This document shows, in pieces, positions 7,847-17,318 of a DNA stretch of 64,000 nucleotides. The notes under the pieces are model-generated. The model ran no database searches and was not told the DNA's origin. It was given only the letters and a program-made list of their open reading frames with translations. Made by a program: the position numbers and the translations under genes. How positions within the stretch are numbered: position 1 is the stretch's first letter; every line of letters begins with the position of its first letter. The DNA is from Rhynchopus sp. YZ270_cl-10 (lineage: Eukaryota; Euglenozoa; Diplonemea; Diplonemida; Diplonemidae). The DNA lies in NCBI GenBank assembly GCA_964035575.1, contig OZ037834.1, positions 1,147,598 to 1,211,597 of the forward strand, written 5' to 3'.

Positions 7847-10540
7847 TCACACAGTTACCCCACCATCCAAGACACACTGCACCTGCGGGGCAACCGTCAC
7901 CACCTCCGCGTACCCTGAGGTCCGCAGCTGTGCCTCCCAGAAAGACTTCACGGACCCCTCCGGCGCGCCTTTGAACAGCACACTGTGGTCGTAGTTTGGG
8001 AAGGCGACCATCTGGTCTAGGTGCAGCCCCTTTACGAGGGGCGTGAATGGGATTGCATTTGGCAGAGTCTCCTCACGCACGGAGGCTAAACCATCACTCT
8101 TTGTGGGCGCCTTTAGACCACAAAGCGACAGCGCCCTGAGATACAGCAGGCCACGCTCCACTGCACTCAGGGAGAACGGCATGTGGAGCTTGAACTTCGC
8201 CACCACAAAGGGCATGAGGTCCGCCCGCCAATACTCCTGGGCATGCTGCGAGAGGAAGAGAAGCTTTTTCATATACAAAGCGTTCTGACGACATTGCTGT
8301 TCAAGCGTGAGGGTGGCCTCCTTTTTGATTTGCACCGCACGCCATGCTTTGAAGCCTCGCGCAGCCATTTCGACCTGAAGGTAGTGTTGTACTGCAGGAC
8401 GGTAGTGCCGTAATCCGCTGTAAACTACACCAACATGCTTCATGTTGACACCATAGTAGTGGCAGACGGCGCTGACCGAAGGGTGCATCGGCATGCCGGT
8501 AAGAGGCTGTGCTGCCAGCCCGCATTTGGTAGTGATGTTGGGGGTGGCTGCGCCGTCTTCGTTCTCCCAGCGTGAGACGTAGCACCCAGCGCATACCCAA
8601 CAGCACTGTTCCTTCATGTTCGTGCACGCATGGAACCTAAAGCGGTTCTGAGAGTCTACCTTCTCATGGCATGAGACGCAGAAGATGACCTTAGGGTGTG
8701 GTGCCTCTCCCCTCGCAGGGCGGGATGCAAACCCATTCGGTAGTGTTAAAGTGGAAAAGCAGTCTGCCACCCTCTCGATAAGCTGCGTCCGTATAAAGTG
8801 GGTGAGTCTTGCACACTGGAGGTTTTTCTTGAGGCTCTGGGTCTCATCGAGAAAGGATGTGAAACAGTCCGGGTCGACCGCGCCAGCGAAGGACGCCAAC
8901 GCCTCAGGGCGGACACAGCTCTTCATTAGATTCCTCCAGTCCTGCTCCCCAGAATCCGACGGCAGTGTCTGGGGCAGCAGCCGCGCAACATTCGTCACAT
9001 ACACCCTCCCATCCCCCCCAGCAAGCACCTGAGAGTCTCTGTTCAACCCCCAATCCCTCTCAGGATCGCCACCCTCCTTTCCGTGAATCCCTATCTCAGA
9101 CCCGACCCTCCGCAATGCTGTCAGATAGGGTGCTGGGAGGGGGCCAGCACGGGTTTCTCCTGCATATTTTTTACCGCCGTCGGTACTGCCGAGGAGGAGC
9201 GAGGAGATTGAGACCGGGATCAACGCGGTGCAGAGGAAGCGCTGCCCTGCGAAGGCGACTGTACAGCAGAGGGGTGCACTGAGCATCGGGGTGCGGAAGG
9301 TGTAGAGCAGGTTTGTGTGCTTGAGCTGCAGGCTTTGGTATTTGGCTGCGGCAGTGAAGGTCTTGAACACAGAACCCTGAGCAGCATTCTCTGACGCCTG
9401 CTCCACCAAAACTCCGTTCACAATATAAGCAAAATCCCCTGCAATTCCGCCCAAAGGGAACACAGTGCGCTTTCGCGAGCGTTCGCTGGTCGGCGCGCTT
9501 TCGAGTGTTATAGCGGAGCAGATTTCGGTGCACACTGTGTTGAATTGTGTTAGGATGTGGTCCGCGAGGGCTCCCCATAGTTCCGCCCGGCTGGCTCCTA
9601 GTCTGGCACCCATGAGGCTTTGCCATACTGCATTCCAAGCGGAAAACGGAGGATGCACGACACCATCATGTGAACCCCAAAAGAAATGCCGGTACGTATC
9701 AATGAAAGACCGGAGGTCACCTCCACCTTCACCTACCCGAGCGCAGAAGTCTTCATATTCCTCTGGAAAGGCATCTCTTGGTGCGGTTTGTCTGCGGTTA
9801 ATGTGCAGACCGTATCCTTGAATCGCGCCGTCCAACTGAAACCCATGCAAAAAACCTTGAGAAGGGAGCGGCGAAATGCTCAACGCAATGCGAGGAAACG
9901 GGACCACCTTCGGAGGAACTATCCCAGTTGCGATCCCTTCGTCGTCTCCGTCCGCCTCTGGGGGCTGTGCCTTGACGTGCTCCCAACAGAGATGTGCCTC
10001 TTGCGTTTCCCCAAAGGTTTTTAAAGAAATCGGTGTGAACGCGACAGCGCCGTCCTCCAAGTAGATTGGCAGCCACCGCACCTGAAAGGGGTCCACCACG
10101 ATGCGGCCTGCCTGCACACAGAACACATCTGCGTCGGTTGTGCTCAGGACCTCGCCGTTAGGGATCTGCATAATGGGCACTGCAGTGCCTGTAGACCGCC
10201 AGACCACACCCTCGGCAACAGCCGCACTCAAGGAGCGATCCCCTTCTAATCCGGCTTCGAGCGCCTCCCCAAGCCGTTCTGCTACCTTGGAGGCGCGGCG
10301 TGCCTTAGGGGGTGGGTGTGAGGCAGTGGAAAGGCCGGTCGCATTGGTTGTGGTGTCGTTCTTGCTTGAACTCCGTCTGCCCCGGTAGCCTGTAGGTGTT
10401 GCGCCGGTGGAGGGTTCGGTGGTGGTAGTTGGTTTCTTGGTGGAGCCGCGACGGCCGGTGACCTCTCTGGTGGAGGAGGTGGAGGTGGTGGTGGTGTTGG
10501 TAGTGGTGGTGTTGCTAGATCTTCGTGGTGGAGCCACCAT
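7847..10540 (-). CDS. CLU-like domain protein with cysteine-rich segment
   Basis: 897 residues from the ATG at 10540. This start was chosen because an upstream frame extension is low-complexity leader and an acceptor-like CGCAAG lies about 35 nt before the ATG. Residues 1-85 are Ser/Thr/Arg-rich and disordered. About 415-520 resembles the CLU (clustered mitochondria) domain: AFAGQRFLCTALIP, LLLGSTDGGKKY and then GGDGRVYVTNVARLLP correspond to the GYR, YGSxDxG and DGRxYxLDxxR signatures. About 617-657 has a cluster of Cys and His (CVSCHEK...HAC...CCWVCAGC) typical of metal binding. CLU proteins act in mitochondrial distribution and mRNA binding, but this protein lacks the TPR tail of CLU1. The function here is not established. 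Confidence 0.58.
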   Translation of the reverse strand: MVAPPRRSSNTTTTNTTTTSTSSTREVTGRRGSTKKPTTTTEPSTGATPTGYRGRRSSSKNDTTTNATGLSTASHPPPKARRASKVAERLGEALEAGLEGDRSLSAAVAEGVVWRSTGTAVPIMQIPNGEVLSTTDADVFCVQAGRIVVDPFQVRWLPIYLEDGAVAFTPISLKTFGETQEAHLCWEHVKAQPPEADGDDEGIATGIVPPKVVPFPRIALSISPLPSQGFLHGFQLDGAIQGYGLHINRRQTAPRDAFPEEYEDFCARVGEGGGDLRSFIDTYRHFFWGSHDGVVHPPFSAWNAVWQSLMGARLGASRAELWGALADHILTQFNTVCTEICSAITLESAPTSERSRKRTVFPLGGIAGDFAYIVNGVLVEQASENAAQGSVFKTFTAAAKYQSLQLKHTNLLYTFRTPMLSAPLCCTVAFAGQRFLCTALIPVSISSLLLGSTDGGKKYAGETRAGPLPAPYLTALRRVGSEIGIHGKEGGDPERDWGLNRDSQVLAGGDGRVYVTNVARLLPQTLPSDSGEQDWRNLMKSCVRPEALASFAGAVDPDCFTSFLDETQSLKKNLQCARLTHFIRTQLIERVADCFSTLTLPNGFASRPARGEAPHPKVIFCVSCHEKVDSQNRFRFHACTNMKEQCCWVCAGCYVSRWENEDGAATPNITTKCGLAAQPLTGMPMHPSVSAVCHYYGVNMKHVGVVYSGLRHYRPAVQHYLQVEMAARGFKAWRAVQIKKEATLTLEQQCRQNALYMKKLLFLSQHAQEYWRADLMPFVVAKFKLHMPFSLSAVERGLLYLRALSLCGLKAPTKSDGLASVREETLPNAIPFTPLVKGLHLDQMVAFPNYDHSVLFKGAPEGSVKSFWEAQLRTSGYAEVVTVAPQVQCVLDGGVTV

Positions 10541-10937
10541 TGTAGTTTGTTTTTTGTTTTTTGTGTAAATGAAAGCTTGCGTAGGGTAGTGGGTGGGGGA
10601 GTGATGGTGGAAGGGGGAATGTAAAGGAGAAGGAGGAGAAGGTTTCTTTTTGAGGTTGTGAGATGAGTGTCCCTGAACTTCCATGACGCACAGGAAAATC
10701 ACTGGGGGTGATGAGGGAAATGTCTTTTATCACACTTAACTCTCTTTTTTGCAGTTGCAACCGCAAACATTTTCTATGAAGGTCGTCCTGAGTATTAAAA
10801 GTTAGGGCATTGCAAGGTCCATTCGCAGTCCGGTGTCTTCACTACGTTCCTACCTCATGCCCTCCTACGGTAAATGATGATACAATCACTTCTCAAGCAC
10901 ACACCACGAGTGAAAGTAAAAGTAGAAGAAACGGTGT

Positions 10938-11011
10938 TGGTCGTGACAGGGCTCGAACCTGGGACCGTTGGCGTATTAGACCAATGCTCTACCGACTGAG
11001 CTACAACCGAC
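10938..11011 (-). tRNA. tRNA-Ile (AAU)-like gene with imperfect acceptor stem
   Basis: Box A (TAGCTCAGTCGG) and box B (GGTTCGAGCCC) are both intact. The D stem GCTC/GAGC and the anticodon stem TTGGT/GCCAA pair, and the loop CTAATAC gives anticodon AAT, decoding Ile codons after A-to-I change. The T stem has four pairs. The 3' side CACGACC would need GGTCGTG at the 5' end, but the sequence reads TGTCGGTTG, which is like the partner with a 2-nt insertion. It could be a functional gene with a bulge, or a decaying copy. It has no intron and lies on the same strand as the genes. Confidence 0.7.
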
Positions 11012-11241
11012 AATAATGAGGAAAGGAACCACCTACCTGGGGCCCGCGTTACTTTTTTTTTTCCTTTGTATTTTGCACAAAAGAGCAGTAGAAACGTGCT
11101 AAAACGCATCTCAGTCGAGCTCATGCAAAGGGTGGGACGTGGGTGTTCCGTACCGCACAAAATGCCTACTTCATCTTAGTGGTCTGAGGAATTGCAAAAT
11201 GGTCAAAAAATGCAAAAACGTCGGGAAAATGGGTTATTTGG

Positions 11242-11601
11242 TTATTTTCTCCAATCGAGCTTCAGCACCTTATCGTTACGTTCGCGAAAGGCATTGACGC
11301 ATTCATCCCAATCCTGCTCAGTGTATATATAGACCTTGTCTCCGTCTTCGTCATTGTAACCCACGGCGTATTTAATACTGTAGCCTCTCGCGGCTTTCAG
11401 CCACGTCCTGATATCCTCAAACGAGGGGTTTCTGAAGCGGCCCCTCCGGAACGAGGTACTTTTTGTCTCGTCCCCATTTTCGTCAATAAATTTATGCAAG
11501 GTGACCTTGACTATTAGCTCATCATCAGTGTGCGGGTTGACAACGAGGGGCGGCGCGGATGCTGGGGCTGCCATATTCTTTCTTTTAATAGACCCCACCA
11601 T
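11242..11601 (-). CDS. PB1-domain microprotein (copy a, long leader)
   Basis: 119 residues if started at MVGSIKRKN; a second ATG 9 codons on gives the MAAPASAPPL start used by the array copies. The body is a single PB1 domain. Beta-1 has the lysine VKVT, then a variable loop, then RRGRFRNPSFEDI. The acidic OPCA motif is YNDEDGDKVYIYTEQDWDEC. PB1 domains join partners head to tail through lysine and OPCA faces; with both faces this copy could chain or self-associate. The gene lies between the tRNA and an ankyrin relic. The upstream leader matches copy b. Function unknown. Confidence 0.75.
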   Translation of the reverse strand: MVGSIKRKNMAAPASAPPLVVNPHTDDELIVKVTLHKFIDENGDETKSTSFRRGRFRNPSFEDIRTWLKAARGYSIKYAVGYNDEDGDKVYIYTEQDWDECVNAFRERNDKVLKLDWRK

Positions 11602-11833
11602 GGAGACTGATTTGAAGGGGGTTTGCAGTGTTTCTTTTGTGTCAAACACTTTACAATCTGGGCAAAAAATATGTACTTTTTTTTTGACACTTTTTCATTT
11701 CTTCCCATACAGTAGGACAAGTAATGGTTGACAACCAAAAAGGAAGAGTCTTTTATCACCCTGCTTTTAACTCTCCTTTTGCGGTTATAACCGCAAACAT
11801 TTTTTTTCAAGCACAGCAAAAATAAAGAAAAGT

Positions 11834-12120
11834 TTATAAGATGACCCTAAGCCTCTCGTGCTTAGTCACCTTATCATATTCGTTATCGCACAGCAGATGG
11901 CGCACTGTCTCGGTGTGTCCATAATGTGCCGCAAAAAGAAGACCTGTATTACTCTTGTCATCCGCCACACGCACGTCTGCTCCTGCGTCCACCAACATCT
12001 TCACAATCGGAAGTTCCCCTAGCTCACAGGCAACGTGAAGAGGTGAACATCCCCTGTCGTCCTTCCTCAATGTTTGCCCCTGCATCCATGAGCACCTGCA
12101 CCAAAACTGAGTGCTTCTAG
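11834..12120 (-). pseudogene. Ankyrin-repeat gene fragment
   Basis: The frame at 11834-12085 holds two good ankyrin repeats (GCSPLHVACELGELPIVKML and NTGLLFAAHYGHTETVRHLL). Upstream, LVQVLMDAGANIE continues the repeat in another frame, preceded by a TAG, so at least one frameshift and one stop separate it from any start. The last residues of the frame are encoded by a module A hairpin (11847-11865). It is probably a relic of a gene like the ankyrin protein at 12659-14791, lying between two PB1 genes. Confidence 0.65.
11847..11865. repeat. Module A hairpin
   Basis: Perfect CTAAGC / CTCTCGT loop / GCTTAG hairpin in the standard context AAGATGA before and TCACCTTA after. It lies between a PB1 gene and the ankyrin fragment. 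Confidence 0.75.
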
Positions 12121-12153
12121 GGCACTGGACAGTTCAGGCCAGCAGACCATACA

Positions 12154-12513
12154 CTACGACCAATGGAGCTTCAACACCTTCTCGTTACGTTCACGCCAGG
12201 CACAGACGCATTCATCCCAATCCTGCTCAGCGAACATATTTATCCTGTCTCCGTCTTCGTCCTTGTAATACACGGGGCGTTTGGAAACGTAGCCTGTCGC
12301 GGTTCCCAGCCACGTCTTGATATCCTCCAACGAGGGGTTGCTGAAGCGGCCCCTCCGGAAGTCAGGCGTGGTAAGTGTTGTCACGGTACCCTTTTCGTCT
12401 GTAAAAGTATGTAAGGTGATCTTGACTATTAGCTCATCAGTGCGCGGATTGACAGGGAGGGGCGGCGCGGATGCTGGGGCTGCCATGTTCTTTCTTTTAA
12501 TAGACCCCACCAT
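12154..12513 (-). CDS. PB1-domain microprotein (copy b, long leader)
   Basis: 119 residues from MVGSIKRKN, sharing the leader and flanks of copy a at the DNA level, so the two are a recent tandem duplication. The PB1 core has VKITLH, then FRRGRFSNPSLEDI, then the OPCA motif YKDEDGDRINMFAEQDWDEC. The beta1-beta2 loop differs from copy a (FTDEKGTVTTLTTPD). It ends about 360 nt upstream of copy a's leader, separated by the ankyrin relic. Confidence 0.75.
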   Translation of the reverse strand: MVGSIKRKNMAAPASAPPLPVNPRTDELIVKITLHTFTDEKGTVTTLTTPDFRRGRFSNPSLEDIKTWLGTATGYVSKRPVYYKDEDGDRINMFAEQDWDECVCAWRERNEKVLKLHWS

Positions 12514-12658
12514 GGAGACTGATTTGAAAGGGTTTTGCAGTGTCGACAAACACTTTATAAACTGGGCAAAATATCTGCACTTTTTTTGACACTTTTTTTT
12601 TCATTTCCCATAATCTGAGACCATCCCCTCCCCCCAAAAAGGTTAAAAAAAAAACACC

Positions 12659-14791
12659 TCAATCAATCTGGTCCGCCGGATTGAAGTGCCTTTCCCCGAA
12701 GTACTCTTCACTCTCCTCCTCCCCCCCTTCCTCCCCCTCTTCCTCCTCCTCCCAGTCATCGTCATCTTCACATGTAGATGCATCAGAGGAAGTCGGTGCG
12801 GAGTACTCTTCCGATTCTTCGCAGTCTTCAGGTAGCATCGTATCGCCTGCGGAGCGAAAACCGTACATCAGTAGTAAGGCCGCTGCAGCGCGGTCGTTTG
12901 CCTGCCTGCCTTGCGATGCGAGCTCGTCCACCATATGCTGGGGGAGGTTCGCGTCCCCATAGTAGCAGGACAGTCCGAGGTCCTCTAGCACGTCGGGAGA
13001 CGGCGGTAGGTGCCCCTCGAGGAGGGCTCGACGAACCCCTCGTAGTTGTATGACGCGATCGATGGCGTCATCTGCTGCTGGAAGGTTGGGTGGGAATGAA
13101 AGCATATGAAAGCGGCGGTTGCGTTCGGCCAAATGAATGAATCTGTCCACCGCATCAACGTTCGCTGCAACAGGTTGCGCCAAATCCCTATACCGCGCAA
13201 GCGTTTTGTTCTCATCGATATATGAATACCAGCGGGATTTCCGCCTTCCAAACTTTGAAATTGACCTCCCAGGTTTCATAATACGCGCCTCACTTCGGTC
13301 AACATACTGTGCAACCAACAAAGCCTCTTTCGCCCAATCAGGCCTCCTCCCCAACATCTTCTCTGCCTCTTCATCTGTCGGCCGGGTAAACCCTATCAAT
13401 GTCTTTTGTGTATACGTTGACGTTACCTCCTCGCCAAACAGCTTAGAATGCCGCATACACGACAGGATATACGAAAGAGTCACCGGATGGTGGAAATGAT
13501 CTGCACCCCACAAATTATGCTGCATATTCTGTACAAGAAGGTAGCGTTGCGGGGATGTTTCATCCCTCCCATCAAATACTAAGACATCCTCGGAGAGTGC
13601 AGGACGCCATTCTTCGTTGAGTCGCATCAGAGTACCGACGTCAAATTGGATATCTTGATCACCATAGTGCGCTGACAGAAGCTGGCGGAGACAGTCATCA
13701 CGCCAGCCGTAGACATTGCGGACAAGCTCGATGTAAACCTCCACTGGAGGAAGCAGTACATCCGCCGCTGCGATGTCAGCTGCGTCGCTGCCGTCTACGT
13801 TCTGTACTGTGTACTTCCCCGTCTTTTTGTTGTACGATTGGACCAATCGAAGATGTTTCATATCCCACCGAAACGACGATCCCGGAGCTAACGTAGCAAC
13901 ATAGCGCTTCCGCAGCAATACTGGAGTGTTTTTTGCATAGATCTGCGGAAACGAACTCTCCTCAGTACACGACAGTACCTCATTCAACTTAAATTTATTG
14001 AAAAAGTCGAGATTTGCCAGACGAATCGAATATTCCTTCCCAATCGCCACGGTAGATGCCGGCACCTCCCCTTCCCCTTCCTCTTCCCCTTCAAATTCAT
14101 CCGGGAGTTCAAGGATTAACACTTTGAACCTCTGTTTGTCCTTCACCACGCCGGTCACAATCGCCTCACAATCATTGAGATGCGTAGCGCTTAGTCTAGA
14201 CAGCATTGCCGTACTGCCTAGACCTACCATATCAAAGGACGTGGCGTACCCTTTGACCATACCCACCTCAGAGAGGTCTGTGTGGGGTCCGAGACTCTGC
14301 TGGTTTTCTTCGGGGAGTCGTTCTTTGGGAGGGTAGACGGATTCGAGGAAGGTCTGCAGGTGTGGTGTGTCACGACAGAGTGTGACGATGTCGCAGATCC
14401 GCTTCTGCGAGGGTGGTATGCGGGTGGCGTACTGCGCAACACCGCTGTTGCGGAGGACCGTTGCGAGGGTGGTGGTGCATCGATCTGTACCCTTCGTTTT
14501 CAAGCTTTCTAGCAAAGTGTACAGCGGGGTACGGCCTGCATAGTCAACCGCATTGGCAAAGTGGACGGCATGTGTCTCCCCGATCCTTCCCTGCACATCG
14601 AAGAGAGTTTGTAAGACCTCAGCACTGCAGCCATGTGCCGCTATGTGCAAAGGCGTGCACCCCTCCGCATTGCGTGCATACAACAGTGTAATGTTCTCCT
14701 CCAAAGCAGCAGAAACCTTCTGTGCAGCCTGGTCACCCTGCTCGCTGCATGCTGTGAAGAACGCTGATACAGCGGGGGAGTGTTTCTCCAT
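12659..14791 (-). CDS. Ankyrin-repeat protein with acidic tail
   Basis: 710 residues from the ATG at 14791, chosen because a CAACCAG acceptor lies 8 nt upstream and the longer frame runs into leader repeats. The N-terminal 110 residues contain two ankyrin repeats (GCTPLHIAAHGCSAEVLQTL and YAGRTPLYTLLESL). The middle 450 residues are globular without a recognised domain. The C-terminus is strongly acidic (runs of Asp and Glu around 665-695). Ankyrin repeats imply protein binding; no enzyme motif is seen. A module A' hairpin sits in the presumed 5' leader at 14951. It is next to a relic of a similar gene and two PB1 genes, which may mean a shared origin rather than a shared job. Confidence 0.75.
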   Translation of the reverse strand: MEKHSPAVSAFFTACSEQGDQAAQKVSAALEENITLLYARNAEGCTPLHIAAHGCSAEVLQTLFDVQGRIGETHAVHFANAVDYAGRTPLYTLLESLKTKGTDRCTTTLATVLRNSGVAQYATRIPPSQKRICDIVTLCRDTPHLQTFLESVYPPKERLPEENQQSLGPHTDLSEVGMVKGYATSFDMVGLGSTAMLSRLSATHLNDCEAIVTGVVKDKQRFKVLILELPDEFEGEEEGEGEVPASTVAIGKEYSIRLANLDFFNKFKLNEVLSCTEESSFPQIYAKNTPVLLRKRYVATLAPGSSFRWDMKHLRLVQSYNKKTGKYTVQNVDGSDAADIAAADVLLPPVEVYIELVRNVYGWRDDCLRQLLSAHYGDQDIQFDVGTLMRLNEEWRPALSEDVLVFDGRDETSPQRYLLVQNMQHNLWGADHFHHPVTLSYILSCMRHSKLFGEEVTSTYTQKTLIGFTRPTDEEAEKMLGRRPDWAKEALLVAQYVDRSEARIMKPGRSISKFGRRKSRWYSYIDENKTLARYRDLAQPVAANVDAVDRFIHLAERNRRFHMLSFPPNLPAADDAIDRVIQLRGVRRALLEGHLPPSPDVLEDLGLSCYYGDANLPQHMVDELASQGRQANDRAAAALLLMYGFRSAGDTMLPEDCEESEEYSAPTSSDASTCEDDDDWEEEEEGEEGGEEESEEYFGERHFNPADQID

Positions 14792-14950
14792 GGAAAATTC
14801 TGGTTGGATGGGGTGGTATTGGTGGGAAGAAGTGAGTGGAGAAAATGTTGAAATTGTGGGGGGTGGTGAGGAAGGTTGTGTTGCGTTAATATTGGTGGAT
14901 ACCTTCAGGTTCAAAAGCAGCAAAACAATATAAGAAACTTGGATGAATTT

Positions 14951-14965
14951 GTGCCTCTCGTGCAC
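14951..14965. repeat. Module A' hairpin in 5' leader of ankyrin gene
   Basis: GTGC, loop CTCTCGT, GCAC in the context GGATGAATTT. Same loop as module A, different stem. Confidence 0.65.
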
Positions 14966-15200
14966 AACAACATCTAATAATCGAAGGAGGAAGCGTAAAG
15001 GCAGATATGGTTTGCATGTTTGGTTGGTAATAACACTGTGTGGTTTACGACTGTGTCTCGGGTTTTGACATAAAATGAAAAGATAATGGAAAGCGCAGCT
15101 TCGCCCTTTCAAGGGACGCTTGCCACCACAAAGCACTACCGGCACACAGAAGCGTGCAGCACAGCAAATCTCTCATCATTCACACAAAAAGTGTCACATA

Positions 15201-15269
15201 AATTTGTCGTTCCCTCACCCCCCCTTTCTTGTAGTTGTTTGATGCGTTGACGCTTCCGCACACACTAAT
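15201..15269. repeat. Module F, copy 1
   Basis: AATTTGTCGTTCC, a C/T-rich run, then TTCTTGTAGTTGTTTGATGC and GTTGACGCTTCC. Found again at 38526-38593 in the same orientation; both lie in the region upstream of a minus-strand gene. Confidence 0.65.
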
Positions 15270-15561
15270 CTCACCGGTTGGGTGGTGCTGCGGAGCACGG
15301 TTGGGGTGAGTGAACGACGTGACACTTTCCGCTCACAAAGCAGTGTGTAAAAAAGGGCACCTTTTCGCTTTGGTGCAGAGCGGTCAATATGGAGAGCGCA
15401 GAGGTGCAGCCTTGGCTATCTATCTGTGTGCTGAGGGTGCAGAGCTGTTATGGTATTGACGGTAGCATGTGGTGTGCTGTGGCAGATGTGGTGTAGTTCC
15501 GAATGTCACTCCAAAGCGTTGTTCTTTATATGCGTTTATGTATGTGACATCCAAAAGAAAT

Positions 15562-15660
15562 GTTGACGTGAAATACAAAAACCCTCTCATAACAGTGTAC
15601 CAATGCATCGTGGGTGGACCCAACCATACAGTCCTCATCCATTTCGCGGTTCACATCTTA
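15562..15660. repeat. Module B (SINE-like), diverged copy
   Basis: Starts GTTGACGTGAAATACAAA and ends near ATTTCGCGGTTCACATCTTA. It lies just past the 3' end of the PPR-like gene. Confidence 0.6.
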
Positions 15661-15773
15661 AAAAGGGCTAGGAAAACAGCAAAGAGTCACTGTATTTTCA
15701 TATCAATACTTCGAAAAAGGCTCGGGGTTGGCAGCCATCTTGCGGTTGGCGTCTTAACCTTTTCCTACTCCAT

Positions 15774-17201
15774 TCACCCCAGCAACCTATCCACCTTGCC
15801 TGCAACACGCCCACGCTGTCGTGCAGCTGCGTCCTCTTTCTCTTCCTCATCTGCATCGACCGTATGCACCGGTTCTGCTTCCACCTTCGCCTCCTTCCTC
15901 CGTCTCCCCTTCACTAAGGCTGTATAGTTGAGCTGTCTTGGAGTGCACAGGGCATGCTTCTTGGACATCTCTTTTACGAAACGTGCGGCACGTTGTTTGT
16001 CCCCTCCACCTGCGTAGATGGCAACCATCACTGTTGCGAAGAAGGCGATGTCGAAGGCACGGCCCAGGGTGGTGCGTGCCTCCTCATACAAGGCGTCGAC
16101 CTCTGCTAAGAGTGTCGCCACCTCGCTGTCTGCTGCGTACTGCATGTAGCCTTCGTAGCATCTGAGGAGCGAGTGTGTCATGTGTGCGCTGGCGGTGGTT
16201 GTTATGCCGAAGTCCTGTGCGCGGGAGACGATGCGTTTTGCGGAGGGTAAGTCAGCTGCGCGTGCTGCGGTGGTTAAGAGGATGGTCCAGTCCTTCTCGG
16301 TGACGGCTGTGGTGCTTTTCTGTGGGGAGAGGACCAGAAGTGCGTCGAAGGCTTCGCTAGCAGAGCAGAGGTCGCCGCGCTTAGATGCGCCGCAGAGCTG
16401 CCGTCGCAGCACCGAGGCGCTGCGTGTGTGGCGGCGTGCGGCCATTGCCTGGAGGAATAAGGTGCGATGTGTAGAGTCCGACAGACGAGACAAAACAGTG
16501 CCAAAAAAAATGTCGTCCGGAACAATGCCAAAGTCCCGCATGACCTCCAACAACGACGCACACAGCGCCCCCTCCCCATTCTCGATCATCACCAAGGCGA
16601 GCTCGTTGAGGAACTGCAGGGTCGGCCGTTTCTTTGTCTTTTTGAAATACGTTCTGAGACGGGTACGATCCCCTGCGCGGGCATACACAACAGGGATTGT
16701 GGTGTGCGCGCCGGTCCCATGGTGGTAGCCTGCAGCAAACATACGGTCGGCAAGGACGACCGCGTCACTGAGGCGGTTTTGCTTGCGCAGCATGTCGAGA
16801 ACGAAGGAGAGGGTGAAGCGGCCCACCTCCCAACCCTCTTTCGAGAGACGGCGCGCCTCTGCCACGGGGTCTGCTGTGTGGTCGAGCAGACACCTCTCCT
16901 TCAGGTGTGCAGCAGCAGCAGCGTCGTGCCGGGTGTTCGTCACATTATCACCGGGATGCGCATCAAAGTTCCACTCCACAAGACCTGCGTCGGTGTTACG
17001 TTGTGCTCTTGTGGCAGTAATAGGTGGGATCGCCTCAGCTACAATATCTGCAATGTCCACTGTGCGATCCCCCTGGCCAAAGGTGGGGACAACGCGCGTT
17101 GGTGGGGGTGTAGGTGTTGGTGTAGGTGGTGGTGGTGTCCGTGTCTCTCCTGCCCCCGCAAGCGAACAACATCGCCTTGCCGCCACTATTGCCACCCGCA
17201 T
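15774..17201 (-). CDS. PPR-like, probably mitochondrial RNA-binding protein
   Basis: 475 residues from the ATG at 17201. The N-terminus MRVAIVAARRCCSLAG is basic and amphipathic, as in a mitochondrial presequence, and is followed by a Pro/Thr linker. From about residue 95 the chain is a run of paired helices of about 35 residues, such as FVLDMLRKQNRLSDAVVLADRM and ILLTTAARAADLPSAKRIVS, in the pattern of pentatricopeptide repeats. The last 40 residues are charged. PPR proteins bind organellar RNA for processing, stability or translation. The start is supported by a CCTCAACAG acceptor 31 nt upstream. The longer frame would include a module E sequence (17293-17318) and is less likely. Confidence 0.65.
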   Translation of the reverse strand: MRVAIVAARRCCSLAGAGETRTPPPPTPTPTPPPTRVVPTFGQGDRTVDIADIVAEAIPPITATRAQRNTDAGLVEWNFDAHPGDNVTNTRHDAAAAAHLKERCLLDHTADPVAEARRLSKEGWEVGRFTLSFVLDMLRKQNRLSDAVVLADRMFAAGYHHGTGAHTTIPVVYARAGDRTRLRTYFKKTKKRPTLQFLNELALVMIENGEGALCASLLEVMRDFGIVPDDIFFGTVLSRLSDSTHRTLFLQAMAARRHTRSASVLRRQLCGASKRGDLCSASEAFDALLVLSPQKSTTAVTEKDWTILLTTAARAADLPSAKRIVSRAQDFGITTTASAHMTHSLLRCYEGYMQYAADSEVATLLAEVDALYEEARTTLGRAFDIAFFATVMVAIYAGGGDKQRAARFVKEMSKKHALCTPRQLNYTALVKGRRRKEAKVEAEPVHTVDADEEEKEDAAARQRGRVAGKVDRLLG

Positions 17202-17292
17202 TGAAACAGAGGGGCGGGGGGTGGTGGGGTGTCCTGTTGAGGCGTTGGTTGGATGTGGTAATGGGGTGGAGTGTAGTGGTTTTAATGTCTGG

Positions 17293-17318
17293 TGACGGTA
17301 ATTCTTGCGCAGAATATG
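17293..17318. repeat. Module E hairpin
   Basis: GGTAATTCTTGCGCAGAATA with stem ATTCT/AGAAT and loop TGCGC. Related copies are at 24958-24980 (same orientation) and at 25362-25400 and 36022-36060 (opposite). Here and at 24958 it falls in the presumed 5' leader of a gene. Confidence 0.6.
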
